A DNA stretch of 64,000 bases from Cristatella mucedo (taxonomy: Eukaryota > Bryozoa > Phylactolaemata > Cristatellidae): NCBI GenBank assembly GCA_009760855.2, contig WPIO01000001.1, forward strand, positions 19,865,501-19,929,500. The letters are read 5' to 3'. Position numbers and translations under genes: made by a program. This document shows, piece by piece, positions 44,821 to 57,110 of this stretch. Under the pieces are notes generated by a model. That model had not been told where the DNA came from and made no database searches. It saw only the letters and a program-made list of their open reading frames with translations. How positions within the stretch are numbered: position 1 is the stretch's first letter; each line of letters begins with the position of its first letter.

Positions 44821-44934
44821 TTTTTATCACATTAACTAGGTCCAAGTATTCAGAACCTGAAACTCCTGATCTGATCAAAATGGAAATGCTCTTTATCCAT
44901 GCGAAGGACAAAAGAGGATGCACAATGCCTCTGC

Positions 44935-45095
44935 TATAGGGGTACAGATTGAGGCCGCCCTGGATTTTAGCCTAGGTGGTGTCTCTTCATGACCCAGGTC
45001 GTGGGTGCGAGTCGGCAGCGAGTGATCCTTTATTGCCCATTGCAAGCTTTGGCGATTAGGTCGTTAAGGCTCTCCTGCTGCTTCCTAAATATGGT
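44935..45095 (+). repeat. SINE family S2 copy
   Basis: 'tagcctaggtggtgtctctt', 'gacccaggtcgtgggtgcga' (B-box region), 'gagtgatcctttattgccca', 'ttgcaagctttggcgattag' and 'cgttaaggctctcctgctgc' match the 6.5-kb copy in order. Confidence 0.7.
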
Positions 45096-45107
45096 TGTAG
45101 AATCAGC

Positions 45108-45227
45108 TTAGCTGTAACGTATAACGTGCTTGCCTCAAGCGATCTGGGTTATAGGCTCGACAGACTCTGCAACATATTCCAAGTAGTCTGGATAAAGTGA
45201 TTAAATTCTCTTAAGTTGTTATACAAA

Positions 45228-45235
<8 letters not shown>
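45108..45235 (+). repeat. SINE family S1 copy running into an AT microsatellite
   Basis: 'aacgtgcttgcctcaagcga', 'gggttataggctcgacagac', 'ggataaagtgattaaattct' and 'aagttgttatacaaattaat' follow the S1 order; (AT)n begins directly after the tail. Confidence 0.6.
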
Positions 45236-45513
<278 letters not shown>

Positions 45514-45729
45514 CGCTAGAAAGCAAAGCAGAAGCAAGTGAACCATTGTCATACCCTATACTATGTTCTATGCCCAGCCTTCACGATGATCATACGGCCC
45601 GAGCAGCTGAGCATGCTAGAAAATCTGAGTTTTCGATGCCCAACTCATTATGTATAAGAATCCGGCTAGATTCAGTATGCAACCTAGTGAATGTGGAAGT
45701 ACTGTCAGTCTTGTAATAACATTGATGCT

Positions 45730-45962
45730 CTAGAGGATACGCTGGCATTGTGCAAGCTGCCACTATGCTGACCCTGTGCATGTCATATATACCCATAGGC
45801 TGACCCTGTGCGCATCACCTCTAACCATGTTTTTTGTTGGTTATTGAGCATGCTACCACTAATCATTCGATCGCGTTTCATTTGCAGCAAATGTAAAGTG
45901 CCTAGAAAGAGATTTAGTTCTCTGAGGATGCTATATCAAATGTATTACTATTATTATTATCG
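45730..45962 (+). repeat. LINE family 1 3' end with (TTA)n tail
   Basis: 'gctgaccctgtgcatgtca' (an internal duplication of that word is present), 'gcatgctaccactaatcatt', 'gcaaatgtaaagtgcctaga', 'aagagatttagttctctgag', then (TTA)n. Confidence 0.75.
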
Positions 45963-46452
45963 AGGCTGAAAAACCCAAAACTGCTTATTAAGATCTGAAT
46001 TTAGGCACATACTTAGGCAAATATTAATGGAGACCATAGCACATGAACCACATGGAGACCATGAAACCACGAAGTTTGTGGAGATCAAGCTATTGGCAAA
46101 AAAGCAAGACAACAGAATCTGTTCATTTGCAAGGCACTCAAGAATGTATACCTTATTCAAAATGGGGTTCCATTACCAAAAGTACACATGGAAAAAGATG
46201 GGGATGGCCAGTCAATTAATAACAATGCTAACAACAAACTTCTGTGTGTACATTTGGAACTGCTGAGTATCATTCGTCAAGCATGCGATCAGTCCTTCTG
46301 CTCTCTCGGTTGAAGCTGCACAAACTATGAGTGCTAAGGACCAGTCCAAACCTTGCAATTGACCTAGAAAGCCAATCTTGGAGGCCAACAACTTGCCTAA
46401 GGTGCGCACATTCAAAACTGGTTCAAGAAGTCCTAGGGCCAGCTAGTCATCC
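45963..46452. other. No assignable feature
   Basis: A 79-codon plus frame (46027-46266) and shorter ones have no recognisable similarity. Confidence 0.4.
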
Positions 46453-46660
46453 TCTCTCTCCCCACTCTGTTTCTCCCCACTTTCTCTCCCCTCTCTCTCT
46501 CTCTCTCTCTGCTCTCTATCTCTCTCCCTCTCCCCCTATCTCTCCCCCTCTCACTCTCTCTCTCTCTCTCTCTCTCTCCCCCTCTCTCTCCCTCTCCATC
46601 TCCCTCTCTCTCTCTTCCCCCCTCTCTCTCTCTCTCTCTTCCCTCTCTCTCTCTCTAGCT
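46453..46660. repeat. CT-rich imperfect microsatellite
   Basis: Runs of (CT)n separated by CCCC, TCCC and single-base changes. The Ser/Leu-rich open frames here are artefacts. Confidence 0.92.
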
Positions 46661-46679
46661 CAAGCTCTAGCTTTTGGCT

Positions 46680-47232
46680 TTGACCACGTGTCACCTTGGC
46701 TAAAAGAGCTATGATGGCTGCCGGTTGATAAACGGATACAGAGAAAAACTTCTTACGCTGACCCACAAGGCCCGCCTCGGCTTGGCTTCTCCACACCTAG
46801 CTGAACTGCTGCACCAGTTTCAGCCTGCTCGTGCCCTCAGCTCATGTATGGACAATAAATTAGCTGTTCCATTCCTCGGCTTAAAGACCCTTCACGACAG
46901 AAGTTTTAGCTATGCAGGTCCTAGACTGTGGAACTCACTTCCACAATTCTTACGCAACGACAACTACTCTCCTACTGCCAACTATGGCTCATTCTTACCA
47001 GCGGTCCTTAGCTGCTACTTCCATGCCACTCGCTACCTCAAATTCACTCCTGACTCTGCCATGCTTCCACTTTCTCATTGCTGCATGAGATGAAGTCTGT
47101 TGGCTACCGAATGCACACCGAAAGCCGCTTAGGCTGTGAGTGCCCTATATGAAACTTTCCTGCGTAACACCCACACAGTCTTTGTGGCTTTGTGGAGTTA
47201 CAGATGGAGATAAATTACATTACATTACATCA
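46680..47232 (+). pseudogene. LINE family 2 fragment: ORF2 C-terminus, 3' end and (ATTAC)n tail
   Basis: Plus strand: LPVDKRIQRKTSYADPQGPP-like frame-broken start, then LLTLTHKARLGLASPHLAEL, LHQFQPARALSS, LKTLHDRSFSYAGPRLWNSL and PQFLR, typical of an L2/CR1 ORF2 end. The 3' part has 'ctaccgaatgcacaccgaaa', 'acagatggagataaattaca' and a tail of ATTAC units near 47215-47230. This is the best copy of family 2. Confidence 0.78.
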
Positions 47233-47464
47233 AATTAGCTTGCTCATACAGGGACAGTATTTGGTAAAAGCCATATGCTGTGCCATATTACCAAGCAGAA
47301 GATTAGGTAAAGCTACTGTCATAAGCAGACTGTTGCGACTTTTGCAACAAAGTCCTTTGCCAGAAGCACAACGTTCATGTCTTAGCTATTTATTGCTGAT
47401 ACAAGACAAATAGCTGTGAAGCCAAAGCCAAGAAGCACAGCTAACGAGCTATACGTGCAGTGCA

Positions 47465-47645
47465 AATAATAATAATGATAATTATAACATTTTGAATCTC
47501 TCTCTATGCATTTTACAGATGCTGCATATAAAGCATTACGAAATCTTTGGCGGTAACATCTGCAAGCAGCAGGCATAATTTAAGCAGGTACACGCACACA
47601 AAGGACGAATCACAAAGACCCCCCAAATGCTGTAATACAGGCACG
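47465..47645 (-). repeat. LINE family 1 3'-end fragment, diverged
   Basis: Starts with 'aataataatgataattataa' (tail complement), then 'gaatctctctctatgcattt' and 'aaaggacgaatcacaaagac'. No coding part. Confidence 0.65.
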
Positions 47646-48162
47646 GCACGTATGCACAAATACAGGCAGGTAGGCAGCTGGTAACACAGTTTGGTAGTGA
47701 TGAAGAGTGCACAGGTTCCCTTATAAAAAGGCAGGTTTGTTAGTCTGTCACAGTTACTGACGTCGAGTCTACATTGAGTCATTTATGTTATATTCATAGT
47801 ACTACATGTACAGCCATGATGATAGTCGAAAATGGGAAACATCTTGCTAATTTGCATAAGTTGCTGCACCATGCTTCCAAACAGTTGAAAGGTGGCATTT
47901 AAATGCTACATATTTATAGAACTGTAAACATAAAGAGGTCTTTCAAAGAGTGGCCACGGCAGCTTGCTCTGCCTCCACTCCATTACCCTTTGCTGGTGCT
48001 CAAAGTGACAAACTGAGCTTTCAAGCATTTCCCACATGCCAAAGCAAATTTGAGGTTTTCAGTGATTTTTCATGGATGCGGGTGCTGACGCACACTTTAG
48101 ATTATTGATAACAACACATAGTCAGGTCATGGCTATTGATTCTGCCAACCGGAGAAGCTAGA
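47646..48162. other. No assignable feature
   Basis: No coding sequence or repeat match seen. Confidence 0.4.
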
Positions 48163-48163
48163 G

Positions 48164-48216
<53 letters not shown>

Positions 48217-48308
48217 ATGAAAGAGGGAGAAAGAAAGAGGGAGAAAGTGAGAGAGAGGGAGAGAGAGAGAAAGAGAGAGAAAGAGAGAGAATGAGAGAGA
48301 AAGTGACA
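48163..48308. repeat. GA-rich imperfect microsatellite
   Basis: About 25 pure GA units, then degenerate GAAAGA, GAGGGA and GAGAGT units to 48308. Confidence 0.92.
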
Positions 48309-48516
48309 GGTGAAAACAGGTTAAACCAGGCCGAACGGCAGGCAGAGAAGCCTGTGTTGGCTTATTCCAAGCAGTGAAAAGTCTGCCACAACAATACTGA
48401 CGTGCATTCGGGTGTGTCTTACCCGGAGAAGATCAGCCTCACAGCTGGCAAGAGATTGGGTAACCAGCGATTGCTACAAGGCTTTATTAATAGTAATTTA
48501 TTAAATAAATTTATAT

Positions 48517-48559
48517 AATTTAATAAATATTATATAATTTATATAATATTTATTAAATT
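48517..48559. repeat. Perfect AT palindrome: 18-bp arms, 7-nt loop
   Basis: 48517-48534 and 48542-48559 are exact reverse complements made only of A and T, within a wider A+T-only stretch from about 48486 to 48568. Confidence 0.85.
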
Positions 48560-48814
48560 ATTTATTAAACCTATGGTTTATGCCTCCATAAGGGACCGGT
48601 TAGTTTTCACAGCGAAGACAAGATCAAAAACATAAAGAGGCTGAATGTGAGCGTTTTAACGACCCAGGTCGTTGTATGATGAAGTACTTGCCTGACAGTA
48701 GGCCTGGCTCACCTGTTAGGATCGGCTTACCACTCGGTCAGCTGACCATCAGGGACTCATGTTGTAATACAACACTGAAGTTTCCCATATTTTTTCAATG
48801 GTATTAGCTATTAC

Positions 48815-49003
48815 TTTACAATAACTATTTGCATGCTGATCCTGTGCATGTCAACCCTATGTTATTCATTTTGTTTGTTTTTCAAGCATGATTTTACTTA
48901 CCATTCATTTGCGCTTCCCTTTGCAGCAAATGTAAAGCACCTAGAAAGAGATTAAGTTCTCTGAGGGCGCTTTATCAAGTACATTATTATTATTATTATT
49001 AAC
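48815..49003 (+). repeat. LINE family 1 3' end with (TTA)n tail
   Basis: 'ttgcatgctgatcctgtgca', 'tttttcaagcatgattttac', hairpin AGAGATTAAGTTCTCT at 48947-48962, 'gagggcgctttatcaagtac', (TTA)n. Well preserved, so relatively young. Confidence 0.85.
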
Positions 49004-50424
49004 TATCCATGTCCAAAACACTGAGCAGTCTTTTGCAAACTCACGATATTTTGTGATTGTACAGCAGCAACTATGGCATAAGCTCTCCGAAACCCAAAGC
49101 TCATCCGACAACTATTACATGAATCAGGCTTTTATGCAGCCTTACTATAGACTATGACATAACCGGACCCTAATCATTATAATTCAGGAGCCGTGAATAA
49201 TAGTAATCTAGTTTTCATAACAGGCTAGTGCAGCATGCCAACTTTTTGTCGTTGAGAGAGCCACACTGACATCTATGACATCATCCGAAGCACATACCCC
49301 GAGAAGTCGCATGCATGCAATACCTGGAGATTGTTCAAACTGTACATGTCTCATTGCAGCTGCAGCAGGCAGCTAGCAAAAAAGACAAAACCCAGCCGTA
49401 TCTGTGTGAATCAAAGCACAAAGTATCTCTGTCTTAGCCTAACTGCTCTTTTTGTTTCTTGGTGCTGTGGCTGTTTACCTCGTTCAATGATTGAGTTTGG
49501 GCCGCCTCCGGCTAGGCACTTTGTATGGAGACAGCATGGTTTGCATCTATTGGGTCGGCATCCATTGACCATTAGTGTACCAAACAACCAAACAAAAAAG
49601 TTGGTATAGTTTGCAGTAGCTACACTACCGTTGTCTGATATACTGTCCATGCATGCAGGCCCAGTGACAGAGCAAAACGAGACAGCGAAGAGTTATAGCA
49701 CCAGTGACCGGCTGTGTAAAGCCCGAAAATCAATAGTGATTTGCTGAGAGTCGCTTCAGCCCAGCAGAGATATCAAAGTTGGTCGTTGACTTCCAAGTAG
49801 AGCTGAGAGAGTACATCGAGCACAGACTCTAATCATGAGGCAAAAGCAAGAGCAAGATCATCAACAGTACGAGGTGCTTAAGCCAGACTGCAAATTTGCA
49901 CCATCCTCATGCTGCCACGATTTGCTTACTGCCCAGGGCAGCAACAGCTATCACGGGATAGCAATGCAAGAAAGGCATACTTATGACTGGCCTTCCAAAA
50001 TTAATTCTATCCGATTATCTGTGGTAGGACAGTGACAGGCTTAGGCCAATTTGTAACCAACGTCAGCAAAGCCAAGCCTGCATTCAGCTTATTATGCAAT
50101 TAATGCTTAAAAGAGGTATCTCCCATATGACTCGAGTCTTTTCTCTGCACTTGGAGTGGATTAGCTATCTGGGTAGCAAAGTATGCTTCATGCGTTTGGT
50201 CGTCTGTGCTTATCTAGCATTCAGTGAAGTGAATATGTCAAGCTTTTTTTCTAATACTATTTCATAATTATTAGGTTATACTATGTAGCACTAACTAGGA
50301 AATAAATGGTTAACCCCATCAAAAGCCATTCAAAAAATGATCTTACTTGACACAATGTGGACATTTACAAGGCCAAGAAATTACATGGTAAGCTAAAGTC
50401 ATAAACAAGGTAAACTTATTCAAC
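49004..50424. other. No assignable feature
   Basis: Opposed open frames at 49331-49609 (+) and 49650-49411 (-) have no recognisable similarity. No repeat match. Confidence 0.4.
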
Positions 50425-50580
50425 AGCTTGATTTGTAAAGCATCAGAGAGCCTTATCGGCTATTGCTACAGTAACGTAACTCTGGCAGTGCACAGTAAAA
50501 GATCGCTAACTGCTGCACTCGTACTCACGACCCAAATAATGAAGAGCAAGCACTTTACCTCCTTGGCAAAGACCCAGGGG
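50425..50580 (-). repeat. SINE family S2 copy, diverged
   Basis: Minus strand: 'ggtcgtgagtacgagtgcag' (B-box region), 'cagttagcgatcttttactg' and 'ataaggctctctgatgc' match S2 in order. Confidence 0.6.
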
Positions 50581-50734
50581 CTACATTTTATTAGCTTCAA
50601 CCTTGATTGAGGCCATGGTCTGATCCACTCAGTAAAGTTCCAGTGGCAAGAACATAAGTTTTGGAACGAACATTTGCCTGGCCAAAGCAAGATCAAATTA
50701 AAAAACTGCAGATCAAAATGGGTAGAATACAGAA

Positions 50735-50990
50735 TGCTAGCACCTGCTGTCCAGAGTTGACCCACTGTGCTCCAGCCTACCTATCTCAACTCCTCTCCCG
50801 AGTGGTTAGGCACCCTACCTTGCACTTTTCTCACTCAAATCGCTGAGCAATATCTCGGGATGGTCTCAAATCCGGTGGAGACCGTGCCTTTAGCTCTTAT
50901 GCTACTAAAGCGCGGAACTTGCCAGAGAATAGTGTGATGACATTCCACGACTTGACAATTTTCAACGAGAAGCTTAAATGAAACTGCTGG
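50735..50990 (+). pseudogene. LINE family 1 fragment, ORF2 C-terminus
   Basis: 'gctccagcctacctatctca' (APAYLSQLLSR), 'gagaccgtgcctttagctct' (GDRAFSSYA) and 'aagcgcggaacttgcca' give the order of the intact copy at 18.4-18.7 kb, with frame breaks. Confidence 0.65.
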
Positions 50991-50999
50991 TGACTGGCG

Positions 51000-51274
<275 letters not shown>

Positions 51275-51299
51275 CAATTGGTGGTTGCTTTTGATTAGT

Positions 51300-51482
51300 T
51301 CTTTACATGCTTATCCGTGCTGACATGCTAAATTCTGCTACGATGCATACAACCGCTAACCTCATTTACATGTTTACATTGTACATGTTATCCGTCACAA
51401 TATTAGTCTCGTTGACATCTGGGTGTAACTAATAACCATTTCATCAGGCTTCCTTTACAGCATACGTAGAGTGGCTATTAAG
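51300..51482 (+). repeat. LINE family 1 3'-end remnant, old
   Basis: 'tacatgcttatccgtgctga', 'ccgctaacctcatttacatg' and 'ttcctttacagcatacgtag' keep the order of the family's 3' untranslated region. Confidence 0.55.
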
Positions 51483-51600
51483 CTAGATTGCTTTTCACGA
51501 CCTCAGTTCTGAGGTCGTAGGTTTAAATCCTGCAAAAACTGATGCTGTTGTGATAACCGTCAAGACTCTTCTGTCGCTGCACGGAAGATGTTGTTTAATG
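51483..51600 (+). repeat. SINE family S2 copy
   Basis: 'gattgcttttcacgacctca', palindrome relic GACCTCAG..CTGAGGTC, B box 'gtaggtttaaatcctg', 'gtgataaccgtcaagactct' and 'tctgtcgctgcac' match the copy at 6.5 kb. Confidence 0.75.
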
Positions 51601-54600
51601 AGCTAGTATTTTTTCAGAAAGAGTGCGATACACATACTTTATAATTATTCTTATTATTATTACTTTCAACTCACTGCATAAGGCTTCCTGTCACATGATA
51701 CGATGACCTGTAGAGAATAGGTTTGTGCAAAGACAGAAACAGCACCTGGCTTCAGCATGCAAATGGCTTAAGGCTGTCCAGCTCTTGTAGCAGGCTTTTG
51801 TTCTCTTGCCGTCGGCTGTCAAGTTAGAGCTACAGGCTAGGCGTCTTCATTATGTTGATCCAGGGTATGCATTAGCCAAGGTCACCCCACATAGAGTAAG
51901 TAGCACTTGCTTATTGTGTGTAGATCAGTCATAGCTGGACCGTTCTCTGAGCTGCCACTCCAGGCTCCAACGTCGATGGCCAAAGAGCACTAGTCTAAGC
52001 AGGCAGAGTCTTGCCCTGCCAATAAAGATTAGCATTTGTTGTTAGCATTTAGCAAGTCGCATGCCTTCATGCAAGCGCTACTGCATCATGTCGGCAAACG
52101 AGTTTTGCGACCAGCTGCATTCTCTTGCTGCAGGCTCAGACCTGGCTATCTCCTATCAGTAGCCCATTGCAGCTGTGCTAAGCAGTGCTCACAGTGTAGG
52201 CCGATCTGAGTCCCCTTGTTCTATCTACAGTGAGTGCAGCACTTCGACAGCTGGGCGAGTCAGCTTGTGCACAATCAGCTGCACACTGTAGTTTTTGCTG
52301 AGCTGCTCGCACACTCTCTGTCTTAGCTGCAAGCCGTCTGCCGGAGGAGCCACTATCGCAGCATTTACTGTGGTGATGCTGTTGGAGAGCAAACTTTGCT
52401 CAAATGCAGGGATGCCGCTGAGTGCAGGTACAAGTTAGACTCATTAGCACTACAAAGATGGCAATTGCCTCTCATGCTGGCTTGCTTATATTCAACAAGA
52501 GGTAGGCACATCCACGATTGAGCACCAAGCCGACAGTCAGTAGCAAAGAGAGGGAGTGTAGCCACCATAACAGTCTGGCATGCAAGCTGATTCTCAGATG
52601 CACATCAAAAGAATTTCCGAGAAGCAGTCTACCGGACTAAAGTGGTGGTAACATGCTGCTGTAGCAACTGCTGCTGCTGTCGCATCTGTAGAATCAGTGC
52701 AGCTGCTGCTGCTGCTTCGTCTACCACGGAAGTATCATGTCCAGCACTCTATAGCTCACATAAGAGATCTGCTGATCCCTAGATCATAGAGATCCCTAGA
52801 CCAGTCTGACCATATCTATTGCTGTTCGCCCCACCTCATTGAAGGAAATGAGAATAGAAAACTCAGGAAACAGTATGAGCAGGCATATTTACATCAGGTC
52901 ATTGGTGTCACTTCCTTTTCCATTCCAAATGAGCCTTTTTTGTTCTACTATCGTCATGGCTTCTCAGCCAGTGAAAGAACAAAATCTTTCACCACATGCA
53001 CAGATGCAAAGAAGGTGCCTCCCTGCTATAAAACACACACCTGCACAGCAAATTGCCAATAAAAAGCTGGGGTCTAGAAATAAAAGTGCATGACAGGCAA
53101 TCTTGAAGCTATGCAACCACTGGCACACATAAGGTCTTGTCCAAGAAGGCTGAACCGTGGCCATGACTTGTCTTTGGGCAAAGCCAGTCGTTGAAGAGGC
53201 CATCTAGTCGGTTAGGCCTGTGCATGCAACAGCAACTGTCTGGAACAATTATGTCTTTTTGGGTGTGCATGTGTAGATAGCTCTCATCTGCCGTCATGTT
53301 CAAGAAGCGGAACCAAACTAGTATTCTCCAAGTGCCAGACATTTGGCTGCAATGACAGCAGGATCGAGTGACTGGCTCCTACAGCTTTGATTCTGTAGGC
53401 CCCTCAATTAGGGCTTGCAATAATAACGAAAGGGAGCCAATCGAGCTGCAAAGCAAGCATGGATATCGTCCGAAATTGTGGGCTCATCAGCAGTCGTCAG
53501 GCTGAAAGGCTTCCAGGGCAATTAACTTAATTGCCTGCTGCTGCTGCATGCACCCAGATCCTTGGCTAATGCAGCAAGCAGACAGCCCAATCATCATGAA
53601 AAAATGTGTAAAGCCGTAGAAGGCAAGGTTATTATTTGTTCAGCAGCAGCATGCGAAACCACGAAATTCCTGCACTGCTGCATCGCTTATGGTTAATCAA
53701 TACATATCACTACATAATGTGTGTGTATTTTGATGACGATGCCACATCTCGTGCTGCTACCAGCATTTGGCAGCAGAACCTAAAGAGTTTCTAGTTCTCC
53801 TTAGTCAGCCTGGGCCTAAAACTGTCAGCTACAGACAGTCAAACGCATACCAAGCTTCAGGTGCATTCTGACTGTGATTCCACATTAAAAGGCCCCAAAT
53901 CACCTAGCTATATCACCTGATCTGGTCGCGATCTTAGTCGGGTGTATGTGATTTTGAATCCAGACCTGATCTTGATCAGTCCTGATCCTATTGCTTACAA
54001 ATAATTAATGCTTAGCGAATACAGGCTTATTCGGGAAGACACATTTGTGAACATGTGAAGGCAATTTTCCCATAACATTTTGGTTAAACATTGACGATAA
54101 CGCAGAGTTTAGCATCGTTTGTCATGAACAATTTACCATGCGAAAGATACAGAAAGCATGCTTATGCACAGTCGTCTACCTTTTTTAGTAATTCCAAAAA
54201 GCCGCTAAGTCTTATTAGGTGCTGTGGTTCATAGCTTTTCAAATCCCACTCAAATACGAAATTGGAAAGAGATGTTGTTCGGTAGCCAAAAGCCTTCAGC
54301 TCAAGAAACATAGAACAGTGAAACTCATGAATGAGTCAAGAGGTCAGGTATGGAAGTAAGCAGCCTTGAAGTATTAGAAGGAAATCTAGTAAGAAGGTGC
54401 CCAACTCGGCTGCAGGAGACAGGATTAACACATCACAAGAGTTTTGGACATGATATACGTTGACTATCTTTTACCGGTGCAGCAAGTAGGCTGTCTCCCA
54501 CCGGGTTTCAGTTAAAACATGGAAAAGCTGATATGCGGTACTTAAAAGGCTGCATCAGGCATGGGGAGGCTGACACTCTGGGAAGCAGTCTAACGAGGCC

Positions 54601-54985
54601 TGAAAGCAATGAGCCGAAGCCACATTTTTGCGGCAGGTGAGAGTTGTACTTTGTCTCTACTCACTGATACTACAAATTACAGGTTTCACCAGGCATTTCT
54701 TCGCAATCATAATAGTTATACTACAATAGCACTGAGAGAATGTGGGAGCTATTTGGATTTGCAAGTAGCCGGTGAGGCAAGTAGAGTGAAATCCTAAAAC
54801 ATGGGATTAACAGTAGAAGTTCTTAGAAGTCTTAATTTTAAATATTAGGGCATTGTCAAAGTGAAAATCTAAACCATGATTAATCTCCACTTCTTTTACT
54901 AAGTAACTTCGGATAAAAGGTCCATAGTAATTGACATACGCTATGTGTCAAATAATAAAAATGCTTCTGATATGATTCCCTACGA
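51601..54985. other. No assignable gene; CTG-rich patch and possible LINE family 2 relic
   Basis: Open frames stay below 85 codons. 52665-52725 is rich in CTG/CAG units. 54270-54420 has family 2-like words ('ttcggtagccaaaagccttc', 'gagtcaagaggtcaggtatg') but is too diverged for a firm call. Confidence 0.4.
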
Positions 54986-55070
54986 ATAATAATAATAACA
55001 ATACATTTGCATAGTATCTCAGAGAACTTCACCTCTTTGTAGCCACTGTAAGTAAGCTGTTGGTAGTTCG
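54986..55070 (-). repeat. LINE family 1 3'-end fragment
   Basis: 'aataataataataacaatac' (tail complement) and 'tctcagagaacttcacctct' (complement of the hairpin region), minus orientation. Confidence 0.55.
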
Positions 55071-55136
55071 TCAGTTGCAATAGCTGATTGTGAGGGCTTT
55101 AAATGGTGGCTAGTAAAAAATGTAATACATAAGTAT

Positions 55137-55275
55137 AGACCCCTAAGAGAACTAATCTCTATTCAAGCGCTTCACATGTGCCACAGAGCTCAAGCTCACA
55201 ACCTTGGTAATCATACGCACTTAACTTAACTTCGATCGTTAAAGGTGGGTAACCTGTAGGCCAAACCAGCATGGT
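55137..55275 (-). repeat. SINE family S1 copy
   Basis: Minus strand: complement of 'taagagaactaatctctatt', 'gcgcttcacatgtgccacag', 'agctcaagctcacaaccttg' and 'gtaggccaaaccagc' in S1 order. Confidence 0.7.
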
Positions 55276-56240
55276 TTAGTGCATGGCTTAGGGCTTAGTT
55301 TAGTGCATGTTTTAACTAGATCAATGTATTTGATGTACTAGATGTAGAATTTGTATTAAAAAGTCTTTTGTTAATGATTCTGAATGCGTTGATGATTGCT
55401 GCTGTTTTAAAGTATTTCATTACTCATTGGTCACTTAAATGGTGATTTTTGCTACACTTGTACTTCAGTTGGTTCACTAAAATTCATGTATGAATTTAAT
55501 TGTCCGAACGAATCGTTTAAGCTCGTAAACATATAGCAAGGTATTGGATGCAGTCACTTCAATATTCCACGTTTAATGGTTGTCATGTTTAGTCTACATA
55601 TAAGCGAACCTTCATTTTTATTAATTGCTAATATATTAAAGTCTTCTGGATTCAAGACTAGTGCTTTTTGGTTTAAACATATCAGGCATACACTACAGAT
55701 CTCCCGGTCATCTTAGGTGCATGCACTGGATGATGTTTTGCATGCTTTTCATGTTTGGCTAAACGTGTTACACTGAAATACGAAAAATTGTTTTCAAGAC
55801 ATCAGTAAAACGTCAAGAATTTCCGAAATTCGTCAAAGAGTGATATAAAGAATTGGAAAAGGTAGCAAAGCTTGAAGAGTGCTTTATAAGGTTATTCAAC
55901 TTGATACAATTTTGGCAATGCAAATATCTTGATCGCTCTTTACGAATCAATCTATATCTAATGCCATTTCATGAGTTAACAAAGGGTGAGCTCCACTGAA
56001 CAGCAGGTGCAATATGCAGAGAAAGGAAGATAACCAGGAAGAATCCAAGAAGCTCTTAGTCGGTCAATCTTGAAGGGCGAACCATTACTATAAGTACTGT
56101 GTGACGCCTTGTAAGGAAGAAATCTTTTCCCGTGCATTTAACATGGGCTAATAATGCCTTATATGCTAAGAAGTATTCGTAAGAAAATAAATGGTGATTC
56201 AGATAGATGAAGCTGATGCCGCGATGATTGGGCGAGACTA
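55276..56240. other. No assignable feature
   Basis: AT-rich; no coding sequence or repeat match seen. Confidence 0.4.
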
Positions 56241-56345
56241 AAGCAGCAGTTTGCAAATGTCGTCAATTCGTGCTTTTCTGAGATGCTACTTGGTAGAGAG
56301 TTCCAGGCTTGTGAGGCAAAGAGACTAAAGTGACAACAGGGAAGA
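56241..56345 (-). pseudogene. LINE C-terminal fragment
   Basis: The minus strand reads FSLFASQAWNSLPSSISEKH..LTTFA, matching the 'AFSxxAPxAWNSLP...LTTFK' end of L2-type ORF2. Nothing further is attached. Confidence 0.5.
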
Positions 56346-56689
56346 GCTGAATATGAATAAATGCATCTATTGCACTGCCAGGCAGACTTTCAAGGAATTA
56401 ATGGCATAATTCCTGACAGCATATCACATAAGCTTAGATAACTTGCTGCAATTTTTCAATATAAACATACGCAATTTTTGCAGTTACACGTAGCTAACAT
56501 TAAGAAACGAGAAGCGATGCAGGCTTGCATATAAGGTGACTGATAGAGAAAGTGGAGACTAAAGGACAAAAGCAATTAAACGCTGGCAGTACAACCGAAA
56601 ACATCTTGCCAGCCTTTACTTTAATTTATTACATTTAATAAACCTGGGTAATTAGTTATTTAATCCAAGAAATTTTGTCGCGTGCCACT

Positions 56690-57110
56690 TTATCTTGCAG
56701 CGCTGCAATGGCTCTCGACTTAGTCTAAGAATGAAGAGCAACTTCCATTTCCCACCCAAAAGTTCAGTCAAGAGTTGGGTTTTTCACATCTAGTTGAACG
56801 GCTGCACCTGTTTCAGCCTCTCGGCTCGTCTGTGGGCAGAGCATATCAGCCTTTCCTTTTTCACTAATAGATCGTTCCCAACCGAAGCCTGTGTTATGCT
56901 AGTTTAGTGTCAAGGAGCTCGGTTAGAAAGTTCTTACTCAACAACAGATTTGGCCCCAGCTGCCGACTATGGCAGGTCCGTCGCAAACTAACCCGAGCTG
57001 CTACTACCATGCCACTCACTTCATCAGCTGTCCTCTTGATTGATCTTTCTCTTTGACATGTTTGCCATCGTATGCGCGCCCGTAGATACTTAGGCTTTGA
57101 ATTTCCCACG
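56690..57110 (+). pseudogene. LINE family 2 fragment, old
   Basis: 'tttttcacatctagttgaac', 'ggctgcacctgtttcagcct' and 'tgctactaccatgccactca' follow the order of the 46.7-kb copy (HLAELLHQFQPAR; CYFHATRYL). Frames are broken throughout. Confidence 0.6.
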
